Positions 1 through 9,028 of a stretch of 64,000 bases of DNA are shown piece after piece. Positions within the stretch are counted from its first letter, which is position 1; each line of letters opens with the position of its first letter. The notes under the pieces were generated by a model. It had not been told where the DNA came from. It saw only the letters and a list, made by a program, of their open reading frames with translations, and made no database searches. The position numbers were made by a program, and so were the translations under genes. Source of the stretch: Tsuneonella rigui (GTDB lineage Bacteria > Pseudomonadota > Alphaproteobacteria > Sphingomonadales > Sphingomonadaceae); NCBI RefSeq assembly GCF_003958625.1, contig NZ_RSEL01000020.1:62001-126000 (forward strand). The letters are read 5' to 3'.

Positions 1-925
1 CCGCGCGCACGCCCTCGGCAAAGTCCGGGCGGGTGAGGACGCGGCTGGCGATGCGGTATTCCATCGCCATCTCGTCGGCGAAGTCATCGAGCCGAGCTGC
101 CTCGGCAAGCTGACGCAGCGCGACCTTGCAGGTCTGCGGACTCTTGGTCCGCAGTGTCGCGCGTTCCTTCATCGCCCATTCGCCATCGTCTGCTTCCAAG
201 CTGGCGATGATCTCCTCCAGTCCATCCGATTTGAAGTGGTGCGCGATCTTGTCGGCGTTCTCTTCGATCCGGGCCGGGGGCGGGGTGACCGACAGTTCGG
301 ACAAGATGCCGGCGATGCGGTCGGGATGCTCGGCGATGCGGGCCTTGGCGTCGTCAAGCTTGTCCGAGGGCAGGTAGTGGGTGGCCAGACCGGCCCAGAG
401 GCACTCCGCCCCATCGAGCCGGGCGCCGGTCAGCGCGAGGAACTGGCCGAGCCGGCCGGGCAGGCGCGAGAGGTACCAGCCGCCGCCGACGTCGGGAAAC
501 AGGCCGATGCCGGTCTCGGGCATGGCGAAGCGGGTATGCTCGGTCGCCACGCGGAACTGCGCCGGCTGCGAGATGCCGACCCCACCGCCCATCGTCACCC
601 CGTCCATGAAGGCGACGATCGGCTTGGGGTACTCGAACATCTGGTGGTTGAGCTGGTACTCGTCGTGGAAGAACTTGCGGCCCGACACGCCGCCATCGTT
701 GAGCGCCGAGTTGCGCAGGAAGGCGATGTCGCCCCCGGCGCAGAACCCGCGGCCCTCGGCGTGGTCGACGATCGCCGCCTCGACCGCTTCGTCCTTCGCC
801 CAGTCGCTCAGCGCCGCGCTCATCGCGTGGCACATGGGAAGCGTCAGCGCATGGAGCGCCTTAGGGCGATTGAGCGAGATGTGCCCGACGCGGCCGTCGG
901 TGCGGATGAGGACTTCGTCGGTCAT
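1..925 (-). CDS. 3-hydroxyisobutyryl-CoA hydrolase (enoyl-CoA hydratase/isomerase family), 3' end cut off by window
   Basis: Hydrolyses 3-hydroxyisobutyryl-CoA to free 3-hydroxyisobutyrate in valine breakdown, a cytoplasmic reaction. About 308 residues are visible. Crotonase-fold landmarks are GRGFCAGGD (58-66), MGGGVGIS (112-119) and the hydrolase-specific stretch MPETGIGLFPDVGG (135-148), which carries the Glu and Asp used by this subfamily (E137, D145). The motif SPQTCK further on is also typical of the hydrolase rather than of simple hydratases. The ATG overlaps the stop of the upstream acyl-CoA dehydrogenase gene (ATGA), which implies coupled translation. The C-terminus lies beyond base 1. 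The family call is firm; the exact substrate rests on the neighbouring valine genes. Confidence 0.9.
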   Translation of the reverse strand, partial: MTDEVLIRTDGRVGHISLNRPKALHALTLPMCHAMSAALSDWAKDEAVEAAIVDHAEGRGFCAGGDIAFLRNSALNDGGVSGRKFFHDEYQLNHQMFEYPKPIVAFMDGVTMGGGVGISQPAQFRVATEHTRFAMPETGIGLFPDVGGGWYLSRLPGRLGQFLALTGARLDGAECLWAGLATHYLPSDKLDDAKARIAEHPDRIAGILSELSVTPPPARIEENADKIAHHFKSDGLEEIIASLEADDGEWAMKERATLRTKSPQTCKVALRQLAEAARLDDFADEMAMEYRIASRVLTRPDFAEGVRA

Positions 926-2067
926 TGCCGCAGCATATCCCGGCCGACGATCATGCGCATGACCTGGTTAGTCCCTTCGAGGATCGAGTGCACCCGCAGA
1001 TCGCGCCAGAACCGCTCGATCGGATAGTCCTTGAGGTAGCCGTAGCCACCGAACAACTGCAGCGCGTCATTGACGATCTTGCTGCCGCTGTCGGTTGCCA
1101 GCCGCTTGGCCATCGCCGAGAAACGGGTCTTGTCGGGCGCGTTCTCGGTCACCTTGGCCGCGGCGAGGTAGAGCAGGGCACGCGCGGCCTCGAGGTCGGT
1201 CGCCATGTCGGCGAGCATGAACTGGGTGTTCTGGAAGTCGGCGATCGGGGACCCAAACTGCTGGCGTTCCTTGGTGTACTTGACCGCTTCGTCGAGACAG
1301 CGCTGCGCCCCGCCCAACGAGCATGCGCCGATGTTGAGCCGCCCGCCGTCGAGCCCCGCCATCGCGAAGCGGAAGCCTTCGCCTTCGCCGCCGACCCGGT
1401 TGGCGACCGGCACCCGGCAATCCTCGAAGATGAGCTGCGCGGTGGGCGAGGCGTTCCAGCCGAGCTTGTTCTCGGGCGCACCGTGGCTGAGGCCGGGGGT
1501 GCCCTTCTCGACCACCAGGCAGCTGACGCCCTTCGACTTGTCCTCGCTGGTGCGCACCATCACGACGTAGATGTCGTTGAACCCGCTGCCGCTGATGAAC
1601 TGCTTGGTGCCGTTGAGCACGTAGTGGTCACCGTCCAAGACCGCGGTGGTCTTGAGCGCCGCCGCGTCCGAGCCCGAGCCCGGCTCGGTCAGCGCGTAGC
1701 TCGCGATATGCTCCATGCTGACGAGCTTGGGCAGGAACTTCGCCTTGACCTCGGCCCCGCCGAAGCGGTCGATCATCCAGCTCGCCATGTTGTGAATTGA
1801 GATATAGGCGCTGGTCGCGGGACAGCCGTAGGCCATCGCCTCCATGATCAGCGCCGCTTCGAGCCGGCCGAGCGCGATGCCGCCGCTCTCTTCGGAGACG
1901 TAGATCGCGCCGAAGCCCAATTCGCCCGCCGCCTGCACCACGTCGCGCGGGAAGTGGTGATCCTCGTCCCATTGCGCTGCAAAGGGCGTGATGCGGTCGG
2001 CGGTGAATTTGCGCGCCATGTCCTGGATGGCGAGCTGATCGTCGGTGAGCTGGAACTGTCCGGTCAT
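922..2067 (-). CDS. acyl-CoA dehydrogenase, probably isobutyryl-CoA dehydrogenase
   Basis: FAD enzyme of 381 residues that introduces the alpha-beta double bond in a short acyl-CoA. The signature LTEPGSGSDA is present, and the catalytic Glu lies in the C-terminal ILEGTNQ motif (E364), the position used by medium- and short-chain enzymes. Its place upstream of 3-hydroxyisobutyryl-CoA hydrolase (ATGA overlap) and near methylmalonate-semialdehyde dehydrogenase makes isobutyryl-CoA, from valine, the likely substrate; this is inference from context. Length is standard for the family. Confidence 0.92.
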   Translation of the reverse strand: MTGQFQLTDDQLAIQDMARKFTADRITPFAAQWDEDHHFPRDVVQAAGELGFGAIYVSEESGGIALGRLEAALIMEAMAYGCPATSAYISIHNMASWMIDRFGGAEVKAKFLPKLVSMEHIASYALTEPGSGSDAAALKTTAVLDGDHYVLNGTKQFISGSGFNDIYVVMVRTSEDKSKGVSCLVVEKGTPGLSHGAPENKLGWNASPTAQLIFEDCRVPVANRVGGEGEGFRFAMAGLDGGRLNIGACSLGGAQRCLDEAVKYTKERQQFGSPIADFQNTQFMLADMATDLEAARALLYLAAAKVTENAPDKTRFSAMAKRLATDSGSKIVNDALQLFGGYGYLKDYPIERFWRDLRVHSILEGTNQVMRMIVGRDMLRQ

Positions 2068-2098
2068 GCGCGCCGCGTAAGCCGAAGCGGTGCGGGCT

Positions 2099-2632
2099 TC
2101 AACACCTGGTGTAAGTGAACGGCCCGCCCGATCCCGGCTCGTCGCCGCCGCGCTCGGTGCGGGTCAGCTTGTTGCCCGAAACCGACAGCGTCTCGTCGCG
2201 GGTCCAGGTCATCCCCTCTCCACTGAACGAGAAGTCGGCCCGCAACGTGCTGGCGGTGCGGGTGCGGATCTTGCCCAGCGTGCCAAGCGATTCATAGAAC
2301 TTCAGAGTGGTGGGGGAGATCGTCAGCAGCCCCTTGGCGTCGCCGCGAGTGCTGGTGCAATCGGCTGCAACCAAGCCCCAACGGCCGCGTAGCGCGACAG
2401 GGATGGTGCTGCCGTCGCCATCCGACGTTGGCGAGGCGGTCGGCGAGGCGGTGGGCGTCGCGGTCGCCGTCTCGGTCACGGTCGGCGTGGCCCCCGGTCC
2501 CATTTCTCCCGCGGCGGGCGCTGTCTCGGTCACCGTCGCGGCTGTGTCCGTGGCTGCGTCGGTATCCGTAGGCGCCTGCTGGCAGGCGGCCAGCGCGAGC
2601 GGGAGGGCGGCGAGAAGCAGGGTTGGGCGCAT
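2099..2632 (-). CDS. putative lipoprotein with Thr/Ala-rich linker
   Basis: 177 residues. The N-terminus is a short signal ending in the lipobox LAAC (Cys16), so the mature protein is probably membrane-anchored in the periplasm. A low-complexity Thr/Ala/Glu/Pro linker (about residues 20-72) precedes a compact domain of about 100 residues that contains a Cys pair and ends in TYTRC. The start has a good Shine-Dalgarno (GGAGA), almost identical to the leader of the neighbouring mmsA gene. It lies between mmsA and the acyl-CoA dehydrogenase on the same strand and may be co-transcribed, but nothing ties it to valine catabolism. Function unknown. Confidence 0.75.
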   Translation of the reverse strand: MRPTLLLAALPLALAACQQAPTDTDAATDTAATVTETAPAAGEMGPGATPTVTETATATPTASPTASPTSDGDGSTIPVALRGRWGLVAADCTSTRGDAKGLLTISPTTLKFYESLGTLGKIRTRTASTLRADFSFSGEGMTWTRDETLSVSGNKLTRTERGGDEPGSGGPFTYTRC

Positions 2633-2689
2633 CGGGGAGTCTCCGTCTAATCAAATGTTAGACGCACGAACCGCCGATGCGCTCCCGCA

Positions 2690-4186
2690 TCACGCAAACG
2701 TCGGGATGTTGAACGCGTTCGAGCCATCCCCGCCGCCGTCGGGCCAGCGCTGGGTGACGGTCTTGACCTTGGTCCAGAACTTCATCCCCTCGGTGCCGTA
2801 CTGGTTGGTGTCGCCGAACGCGGAGCGCTTCCAGCCACCGAAGCTGTGATAGGCGACCGGCACCGGGATCGGCACGTTGATCCCGACCATGCCGACGTTG
2901 ACTCGGCTCGCGAACTCGCGCGCGGCGTGGCCGTTGCGGGTGAAGATCGCGACCCCGTTGCCGTACTGGTGCTTGGAGGGGAGGGCGACCGCTTCCTCGA
3001 AGTCCTTGGCCCGGACGATCTGGAGGACGGGGCCGAAGATCTCTTCCTTGTAGCTTTCCATCTCGGGGGTGACGTGGTCGATCAGCGTCGGCCCGACGAA
3101 GTAACCGTTCTCGTGGCCCTGGAGGGTGAACCCGCGCCCGTCGACGACGATCTCGCCGCCTTCCTTCTCGGCGGTGTCGATCCACTGCTCGACCCGCGCC
3201 TTGTGCTCGGCGGTCACGACGGGCCCATAGTGCGCGTCCTTGTCGGTCGAGACGCCGATGCGCAGCGCCTCGATCGCGGGGATAAGCTTGGCTTTGAGCT
3301 TCTCGGCAGTCTCGTCGCCCACCGGCACGACGACGGGCAGCGCCATGCAGCGCTCGCCGGCACTGCCGAACGCCGCGCCGGCGAGGTCGTTCACCACCAT
3401 GTCGAGATCGGCGTCGGGCATGACGATGCCGTGGTTCTTGGCCCCGCCCATCGCCTGCACGCGCTTACCGGCGGCGACCCCACGGTTGTAGACGTAGTGC
3501 GCGATGTCGCTACTGCCGACGAAGCTGACCGCGGCGATGTCCGGGTGATCGAGGATCGCGTCGACCATCTCCTTGTCGCCGTGGACCACCTGCAGCAGCC
3601 CCTCAGGCGCGCCGGCTTCGAGGAACAGCTCGGCGAGTCGCACCGGCACCGACGGATCGCGCTCGGAGGGCTTGAGGATGAAGGCGTTGCCGGTGGCGAT
3701 CGCCATGCCGAACATCCACATCGGGATCATCGCGGGGAAGTTGAACGGGGTGATCCCCGCGCCGATGCCCAAGGGCTGGCGCATCGAATAGACGTCGATG
3801 CCGGGGCCGGCGCCGATGGTGTACTCACCCTTCTGCACTTGCGGGATGCCGCAGGCGTACTCGATCACTTCGAGGCCGCGCTGCACGTCGCCGAGCGCAT
3901 CGTCGATCACCTTGCCGTGCTCGGAGCTGAGCATGTGCGCCAGCTCCTCGCGATGCTTCTCGACCAGTTGCTTGTAGGCGAACATCACCCGTGCGCGGCG
4001 CTGCGGGTTGGTCGCGGCCCATTCGGGTTGGACCGCCAGCGCCGACTGCACCGCGCGGTCGAGCAACGCCGCGTCGCCCAGCGGCACGCGCGCTTGCACT
4101 TCGCCGGTCGAGGGATTCATCACGTCCTTGAAGCGGGTCGCCGGCGCACCGGGGCCGCCGACCATGAAGTGATCGATGTCGCGCAT
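2690..4186 (-). CDS. mmsA: CoA-acylating methylmalonate-semialdehyde dehydrogenase
   Basis: 498-residue aldehyde dehydrogenase that oxidises methylmalonate semialdehyde to propionyl-CoA, the last valine-specific step. It has the ALDH substrate-binding stretch ITPFNFP (145-151), the catalytic Cys280 in GSAGERC, and the MMSDH-typical GAKNH (248-252). I chose the ATG at 4186 because AAGGAGA lies just upstream; a longer reading to 4294 has no Shine-Dalgarno and would run up to the tRNA gene. With the hydrolase and acyl-CoA dehydrogenase downstream, it forms a valine-degradation group on one strand. Confidence 0.95.
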   Translation of the reverse strand: MRDIDHFMVGGPGAPATRFKDVMNPSTGEVQARVPLGDAALLDRAVQSALAVQPEWAATNPQRRARVMFAYKQLVEKHREELAHMLSSEHGKVIDDALGDVQRGLEVIEYACGIPQVQKGEYTIGAGPGIDVYSMRQPLGIGAGITPFNFPAMIPMWMFGMAIATGNAFILKPSERDPSVPVRLAELFLEAGAPEGLLQVVHGDKEMVDAILDHPDIAAVSFVGSSDIAHYVYNRGVAAGKRVQAMGGAKNHGIVMPDADLDMVVNDLAGAAFGSAGERCMALPVVVPVGDETAEKLKAKLIPAIEALRIGVSTDKDAHYGPVVTAEHKARVEQWIDTAEKEGGEIVVDGRGFTLQGHENGYFVGPTLIDHVTPEMESYKEEIFGPVLQIVRAKDFEEAVALPSKHQYGNGVAIFTRNGHAAREFASRVNVGMVGINVPIPVPVAYHSFGGWKRSAFGDTNQYGTEGMKFWTKVKTVTQRWPDGGGDGSNAFNIPTFA

Positions 4187-4296
4187 GGGGAGTCTCCTTT
4201 GGCCAGCGCCTTGCGACCGGCGGGTGCGGAAATCAACCGGTTGCCGCTGAAACGATTGACCGGCGCGAGGAGCCCAAGCTAATGCGCGCCGCACAG

Positions 4297-4370
4297 GCGG
4301 GTATGATGTAATGGTAGCCTGTCAGCTTCCCATGCTGAACGCGCGGGTTCGATTCCCGCTACCCGCTCCA
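4297..4370 (+). tRNA. tRNA-Gly(CCC)
   Basis: Full cloverleaf with CCA encoded. The acceptor stem GCGGGTA (4297-4303) pairs with TACCCGC (4360-4366), followed by discriminator T and CCA. The anticodon arm is TCAGC-TTCCCAT-GCTGA, giving anticodon CCC. The T arm is GCGGG-TTCGATT-CCCGC. It reads opposite to mmsA and starts 110 bases from its start codon. Confidence 0.96.
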
Positions 4371-4398
4371 GGTTCTTGAAATTCGAAGCAGCACGGCA

Positions 4399-4415
4399 CG
4401 AAGAGTTTCTCTTCG
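4399..4415 (+). terminator. short hairpin after tRNA-Gly, possible terminator
   Basis: CGAAGAG (4399-4405) and CTCTTCG (4409-4415) form a perfect 7-bp stem with a TTT loop about 30 bases after the tRNA. No U-run follows, so intrinsic termination is doubtful; it may simply be a processing hairpin. Confidence 0.3.
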
Positions 4416-4476
4416 CATACCGGCTTGCCAGCCACGGCCATCGCGGCAATGTCCTTCGCCAAGGGAGGAATGCAGC

Positions 4477-5424
4477 TTGGCGGAAACGGAACTGGTCGAG
4501 GACGGCTCGTTGCTCGGACGCTTCGGGGGCGAGAAGCCGCCCGCCGCGCCATGGTTCGACGCAGTGCTGGCGATCGAGCCGGAGCGGTCGTTCTTCAAGG
4601 TCGACGGCGCGCAGATCGAACTGCTCACCTGGGGTGAAGTCGGCCAGCCCGGCCTGCTGTTCCTCCACGGCAACGCCGCGCACGCCGATTGGTGGAGCTT
4701 CATCGCGCCGTTCTTTGCCGCCGACTACCGCTGCGCCGCGATCTCGTGGTCGGGCATGGGGCGATCCGACTGGCGCGAGCAGTACGCCATTCCGACTTTC
4801 GCCAAGGAGGCGCTGACCGCGATCGATGTCGCAGGGCTGGTCGCATCCGGCGAGCCGCCGGTGATCGTCGCGCATTCATTCGGCGGATTTCCGACGCTCT
4901 ACATCTGCGCCGAACATCCGGAAGCAATCACCGGTGCGATGCTGGTCGATTCCTCGCCGCCCAAGCGCGGCGGCGGGCCGCCGCCGCGGCTCGCGCAGGG
5001 GCGCAGCGAGCACAACCGCTACCCAACGCTCTCCGACGGGCTGCGCCGGTTCCGCTTCCTGCCCGAGCAGGAGACCGGGCGGCCCGAGCTGATCGACCAC
5101 ATGGCGCGCGGTTCGCTCAAGCAGGTGCCGGCGACCGCTGACCAGCCGGCGGGATGGACCTGGCGCTTCGACCCGCAGTTCTGGCAGCACTTCGAACGCG
5201 GCGACCTCGCCGAAGAGCTGGTCACGCGCGCGAAGGCGCCGATCGGGATCATCTATGGCGAGCAGTCGGCATTGCTGACGCCCGAGCGGGTGGCCGAGAT
5301 GAAGGCGGGGATCCCCGACCTGCGCTTCGTCACCGGCCTGCCGGACGCGGCGCATCACGTGATGGTCGACGATCCCCTGGGCGTGATCGACGCAATCCGC
5401 GACGGGCTGCCGAAGCTCACCTGA
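4477..5424 (+). CDS. alpha/beta-fold hydrolase
   Basis: 315 residues, alpha/beta hydrolase of the esterase/lipase type. The oxyanion-hole segment LFLHGNAAHADWW (61-73), the nucleophile elbow AHSFGG (Ser134) and a C-terminal His in AAHHVMVDD (about 293) form the expected triad layout, with an acidic residue near YGEQSALLTPE. The start is TTG at 4477, supported by a strong AAGGGAGGAA six bases upstream; a nearby ATG is out of frame. The following SDR gene converges on it with a 3-base gap. Substrate cannot be told from sequence. Confidence 0.9.
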   Translation: MAETELVEDGSLLGRFGGEKPPAAPWFDAVLAIEPERSFFKVDGAQIELLTWGEVGQPGLLFLHGNAAHADWWSFIAPFFAADYRCAAISWSGMGRSDWREQYAIPTFAKEALTAIDVAGLVASGEPPVIVAHSFGGFPTLYICAEHPEAITGAMLVDSSPPKRGGGPPPRLAQGRSEHNRYPTLSDGLRRFRFLPEQETGRPELIDHMARGSLKQVPATADQPAGWTWRFDPQFWQHFERGDLAEELVTRAKAPIGIIYGEQSALLTPERVAEMKAGIPDLRFVTGLPDAAHHVMVDDPLGVIDAIRDGLPKLT

Positions 5425-5427
5425 GGC

Positions 5428-6222
5428 TTACTTCGGCGGCATGCGAATACCGCCGTCGAGGCGGAACTGGTGCGCGTTCAAGTAGCCGTTGCGGGCGATC
5501 TCGAGCACCAGCGACGCGAACTCTTCCGGCTCGCCGAGACGCTTGGGGAAGGGGACGCTCGCGTTGAGCTGGTCCCACATTGCCGGGTTCCTGTCCTTCA
5601 TGCCGAGCATCAGCGGGGTCGCGAAGATGCCGGGCATGATCGAGTTCACCCGGATGCCGAGGTCCATCAGGTCGCGCGCCATCGGCAGGACGAGGCCGTT
5701 CACCCCCGCCTTGCACGAACCGTAGATCACCTGGCCGATCTGCCCGTCCTGCGCGGCGACTGAAGCGGTCATGATGATGACACCGCGCTCGCCGTCGTCA
5801 TTGAGCGGCTCCGCATTGGCCATCCCGAGCGCCGAGATCGAAGCGACGCGGTAGCTCGAGACCAGCACGCCCTCGGCCCCGAACGCATAGTCCTCGGTCG
5901 ACAAGCGCTTGTAGCCGCCGGTCGCCTTGTCCCAGCCGACGGTCTTGCCGCGGCGGCTGGTCATTGCGCAGTGGACCGTCACGCGCTCCTGCCCGTGCGC
6001 GGCGCGCGCCTTGTCGAAGCCGGCCTGGACCGAGGCTTCGTCGGTGATGTCGACATGACAGAATAGGCCGCCGATGTCCTTGGCGTGCGCCTCGCCCGCC
6101 TCGTCGTTGACGTCGAAGATCGCGACCTTGAAGCCCGCTTCCGACAGCGCCTGCGCGCTTGCCTTGCCGAGGCCCGAGGCCCCGCCGGTCACCACCGCCG
6201 CCAGGCCCGCTTCCAGCTTCAT
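5428..6222 (-). CDS. SDR-family dehydrogenase, 3-hydroxyacyl-CoA dehydrogenase (HSD10-like)
   Basis: 264-residue short-chain dehydrogenase. The nucleotide-binding TGGASGLG lies at 12-19 and the catalytic set is S154, Y167 and K171 (YGSCK). The stretch VIIMTASVAAQDGQIGQ just before the Tyr is typical of the type II 3-hydroxyacyl-CoA / 2-methyl-3-hydroxybutyryl-CoA dehydrogenases, so a role in fatty-acid or branched-chain acyl-CoA oxidation is likely. The ATG at 6222 is preferred over one 9 codons upstream because GGGAGA sits before it. It is divergent from the alkaline phosphatase gene across a 96-base gap. Confidence 0.88.
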   Translation of the reverse strand: MKLEAGLAAVVTGGASGLGKASAQALSEAGFKVAIFDVNDEAGEAHAKDIGGLFCHVDITDEASVQAGFDKARAAHGQERVTVHCAMTSRRGKTVGWDKATGGYKRLSTEDYAFGAEGVLVSSYRVASISALGMANAEPLNDDGERGVIIMTASVAAQDGQIGQVIYGSCKAGVNGLVLPMARDLMDLGIRVNSIMPGIFATPLMLGMKDRNPAMWDQLNASVPFPKRLGEPEEFASLVLEIARNGYLNAHQFRLDGGIRMPPK

Positions 6223-6318
6223 CACTCGTCTCCCGTTTCGTTTCGCCACTGGCCTAGCTTGTCATTTGCGGTTCGCAAGCGCGCAGCATAGTCAGGCGCC
6301 AAACCGGGAGATTGTGAG

Positions 6319-7827
6319 ATGCCGTCAGCCTTCATTCGCCGCGTCCTGATGCTCGCCGCGCTCGGCACCGCTCCGGGCGCGGTGCTCGGCGCGCCGGCGG
6401 CGACGACCGACGAATACCGCGCGCAGGGCGAGGCGCAGGCGACCGCCCGCCGCGCGCCGCCCAAGCATGGCGCCAAGGCCAAGAACCTGATCATCTTCAT
6501 CGGCGACGGCATGGGCGTCTCGACCATCACCGCGGGCCGCATCTGGCAGGGACAGGCCGCGGGCCAGGACGGCGAATCGACCCAGACCGCGATGGACTCG
6601 CTCGACTACGCCGCGCTCGTGAAGACCTACGGTGCCGACGCGCAAGTATCGGACAGCGCCCCGACCGCGACCGCGTTTATGACCGGGGTCAAGGCGAACG
6701 AGGGCGCGATCTCGGTCGGCCCAGAATCGAAAGTGCGCGACTGCGCTTCGTCCAAGGGGCACGAGCTGCGCTCGATCCTCGCGCTGGCGCAGGATGCCGG
6801 GCTGGCGACCGGGGTGATCTCGACCGCGCGGATTACCCACGCCACGCCCGCGGCATCCTATGCGCACACGCCCGGCCGCGACTGGGAATCGGACAAGGAG
6901 CTGCCTGCCGAAGCAGCCGCGCAAGGGTGCAAGGACATCGCCCGCCAGTTCATCGAGGGCGAGGTCGGGCCCAAGCTTCAGGTCGCGATCGGAGGCGGGC
7001 GCTCGATGTTCATGCCCGCCAACGCGGCGGATCCGGAATACCCGACCAAGACCGGCAGCCGGAAGGACGGCCGCGACCTCGTCGGCGAGTGGGCCGCGGC
7101 GCACCCGGGCGGGACCTACGCGTGGAACGCCGCGCAGTTCGCCGCGTGGAATGCTGAGGGCAAAGGCCCGCTGTTCGCGCTATTCGAGCCGAGCCACATG
7201 CAATACGAGGCCGACCGGGCGGGCGACCCGGCGGGCGAGCCCGCGCTTGCCGACATGGTCGAGAAGGCGATCCGCCACCTGTCGCGCACCAAGAAAGGTT
7301 ACGTGCTCTACGTCGAGGGCGGGCGAATCGATCACGCCCACCACGCGGGTAATGCCTACCGCGCGCTGGTCGATACCGTCGCGCTCGATAATGCGGTGGC
7401 GCGCGCGCTCAGCAGGGTCGATCTCGACGACACGCTGATCGTCTCGACCGCCGATCACAGCCACACGCTGACGATCAACGGCTACCCCTCGCGTGGCAAC
7501 CCGATCCTCGACACTGTGAAGGAGGGCGGTAAGCCGGTGCTCGATGCGAACGGCAAGCAGTACACCACGCTGAGCTACGCCAACGGCTCGGGCGCGGTGA
7601 AGGCGGGCGGCAAGGACCGGCCCGACCCGGCGACCGAGGACACCGACGATCACGACTATCGCCAGCAGTCGCTCGTGCCACTGATCGCCGAAACTCACGG
7701 CGGCGAGGATGTCGCGGTGCGCGCTTCGGGCCCCGGCGCCGACCAGTTCCGCGGCACGATCGAGCAGCACACGATCTTCTACCTGATGCGCAACGCGCTG
7801 CTCGGCAGCAAGGGACGCAAGCGCTGA
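6319..7827 (+). CDS. alkaline phosphatase, exported
   Basis: 502-residue phosphomonoesterase of the E. coli PhoA superfamily. An N-terminal signal peptide (about residues 1-27) sends it to the periplasm. The metal and nucleophile motifs are IGDGMG (D63), SDSAPTATAFMTG with nucleophile Ser113, EGGRIDHAHHAGN and TADHSHT. These place it firmly in the metal-dependent phosphatase family, where it would release phosphate from monoesters. No Pho box could be identified upstream with confidence. Confidence 0.93.
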   Translation: MPSAFIRRVLMLAALGTAPGAVLGAPAATTDEYRAQGEAQATARRAPPKHGAKAKNLIIFIGDGMGVSTITAGRIWQGQAAGQDGESTQTAMDSLDYAALVKTYGADAQVSDSAPTATAFMTGVKANEGAISVGPESKVRDCASSKGHELRSILALAQDAGLATGVISTARITHATPAASYAHTPGRDWESDKELPAEAAAQGCKDIARQFIEGEVGPKLQVAIGGGRSMFMPANAADPEYPTKTGSRKDGRDLVGEWAAAHPGGTYAWNAAQFAAWNAEGKGPLFALFEPSHMQYEADRAGDPAGEPALADMVEKAIRHLSRTKKGYVLYVEGGRIDHAHHAGNAYRALVDTVALDNAVARALSRVDLDDTLIVSTADHSHTLTINGYPSRGNPILDTVKEGGKPVLDANGKQYTTLSYANGSGAVKAGGKDRPDPATEDTDDHDYRQQSLVPLIAETHGGEDVAVRASGPGADQFRGTIEQHTIFYLMRNALLGSKGRKR

Positions 7828-7834
7828 CGCGATC

Positions 7835-8395
7835 ATGACCGGCGCCTTCCTGTTCGCGCTGGTGAGCGTGTTCGCGGTCTCGCTCGGCGGGCGCGACCAG
7901 TTGCTCGCCGCGCGGTTGGCGGACCGGCTGGGCAAGGGTGGGGGGCTATTGGCGGTCGGCGCGCTGGCCTCGACCCTGTCCGCCACCGCGATGGCGGCCG
8001 CCGGGCTGGCGCTGGCGCTGGTGCTGCCGGAGCCCGCCGCCGACATGCTGGTCGCGTTCGGCCTGCTGATCGCGGCGGTCGAGCTCGCCTGGCCGCGCCG
8101 TGCCGCGCTGCCGGATGAGCCGACCCACTCTTTGTTCGCGACCCTGATCGTCCTGCTGGCCCGCCAGTTGGGTGACGCGGCGCGGTTCCTAGTGTTCGCC
8201 TTCGCGGCAGGAGGATCGGCCTGGCTCGCCGGAATTGGGGGCGCGATCGGCGGGACGGCGGCGATTGCGCTGGGCGTATTCGCTGCCGATGAGCTCACGA
8301 GTTGGCCACTCCGCGCGATCCGGCTGGTGCTGGCCGGCCTGACCGCGCTCGCCGCCATCGTCATCGCGCTCAACGTGCGCGGGATTATCGGCTAG
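7835..8395 (+). CDS. polytopic membrane protein resembling the GDT1/TMEM165 (UPF0016) family, with degenerate motifs
   Basis: 186 residues, almost entirely hydrophobic, with about six predicted membrane segments in two halves. The halves begin with SLGGRDQLLAARLA (about 16-29) and RQLGDAARFLVFAFAA (about 110-125), which align by eye with the paired E-x-G-D-K/R-T/S motifs of Mn/Ca transporters of the GDT1 family. The acidic Glu of both motifs is missing, so ion transport by the usual mechanism is doubtful. It starts 7 bases after the alkaline phosphatase stop and is probably co-transcribed with it and with the lactonase downstream. Assignment is by pattern only. Confidence 0.6.
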   Translation: MTGAFLFALVSVFAVSLGGRDQLLAARLADRLGKGGGLLAVGALASTLSATAMAAAGLALALVLPEPAADMLVAFGLLIAAVELAWPRRAALPDEPTHSLFATLIVLLARQLGDAARFLVFAFAAGGSAWLAGIGGAIGGTAAIALGVFAADELTSWPLRAIRLVLAGLTALAAIVIALNVRGIIG

Positions 8396-8407
8396 GGTTA
8401 TGAGCAC

Positions 8408-9028
8408 GTGGACAACCTGACTTTCGTGGAAGGCGCCAGCGACGCCGAGATCGCTTCCTACGTGGAGGCGGCGATCCGCGACGCCCTGGACGCGCAACCC
8501 GGGCCCATCGCGATCACCGTTCCGGGTGGGTCGACTCCATTTCCCATCCTCGAGCGGCTGGCCGCTGCCGAGCTTGATTGGCGCCGCGTGACGGTCTGGC
8601 CGAACGATGACCGCGTGGTGCCCGAGGATCACCCCGCCTCCAACGCCGGCCGCATCCGCGCGCTGCTCGGGCCGACCGGCGCCGAAGTGGTCACGCTGAC
8701 GGTGATGGAGCAGGTCCCGCACTTCGCGCTCGCCTGGCTCGGCATGGGCGAGGACGGGCATGTCGCGTCGCTGTTTCCCAACACCGATCCGCGCGCCGAC
8801 GAAGCGGCTCCCATCGTCCGCCTGACCCCCGATCCGCTCCCGCCCGAGGCGCCGTTCGATCGCATCAGCCTGACGCTGCCGTCGCTGCTTGCGAGTGACC
8901 GGATCATGTTCGTCATTCGCGGAAGCGCCAAGCGAAAGGTCTTCGATGACGCCGCAGCGGGCCGCAGCGACCTCCCCGTCGCGCGCCTGCTCGCAGCCGC
9001 CACCCAGCCGGTCACATGCTTCACCTGA
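8408..9028 (+). CDS. pgl: 6-phosphogluconolactonase
   Basis: 206 residues, somewhat short for the family. It hydrolyses 6-phosphogluconolactone in the pentose phosphate and Entner-Doudoroff routes. Family landmarks are ITVPGGSTPFPILERL near residue 40, WPNDDRVVPEDHPASNAGRI in the middle, and LGMGEDGHVASLFPNT, the lactonase GxxxDGHxASLFP signature. The start is GTG; an ATG 8 bases upstream is out of frame. The 3' end overlaps the Nudix gene by 13 bases. Confidence 0.92.
   Translation: MDNLTFVEGASDAEIASYVEAAIRDALDAQPGPIAITVPGGSTPFPILERLAAAELDWRRVTVWPNDDRVVPEDHPASNAGRIRALLGPTGAEVVTLTVMEQVPHFALAWLGMGEDGHVASLFPNTDPRADEAAPIVRLTPDPLPPEAPFDRISLTLPSLLASDRIMFVIRGSAKRKVFDDAAAGRSDLPVARLLAAATQPVTCFT

Noticed and set aside
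2690-4294. Longer mmsA start giving 36 more residues
   Set aside because: No Shine-Dalgarno at the far start, and it reaches to within 3 bases of the tRNA gene; the internal ATG at 4186 has AAGGAGA.
4297-4476. tRNA-Gly as an island attachment site
   Set aside because: No repeated tRNA 3' end, integrase or composition change follows it; neighbours are ordinary chromosomal genes.
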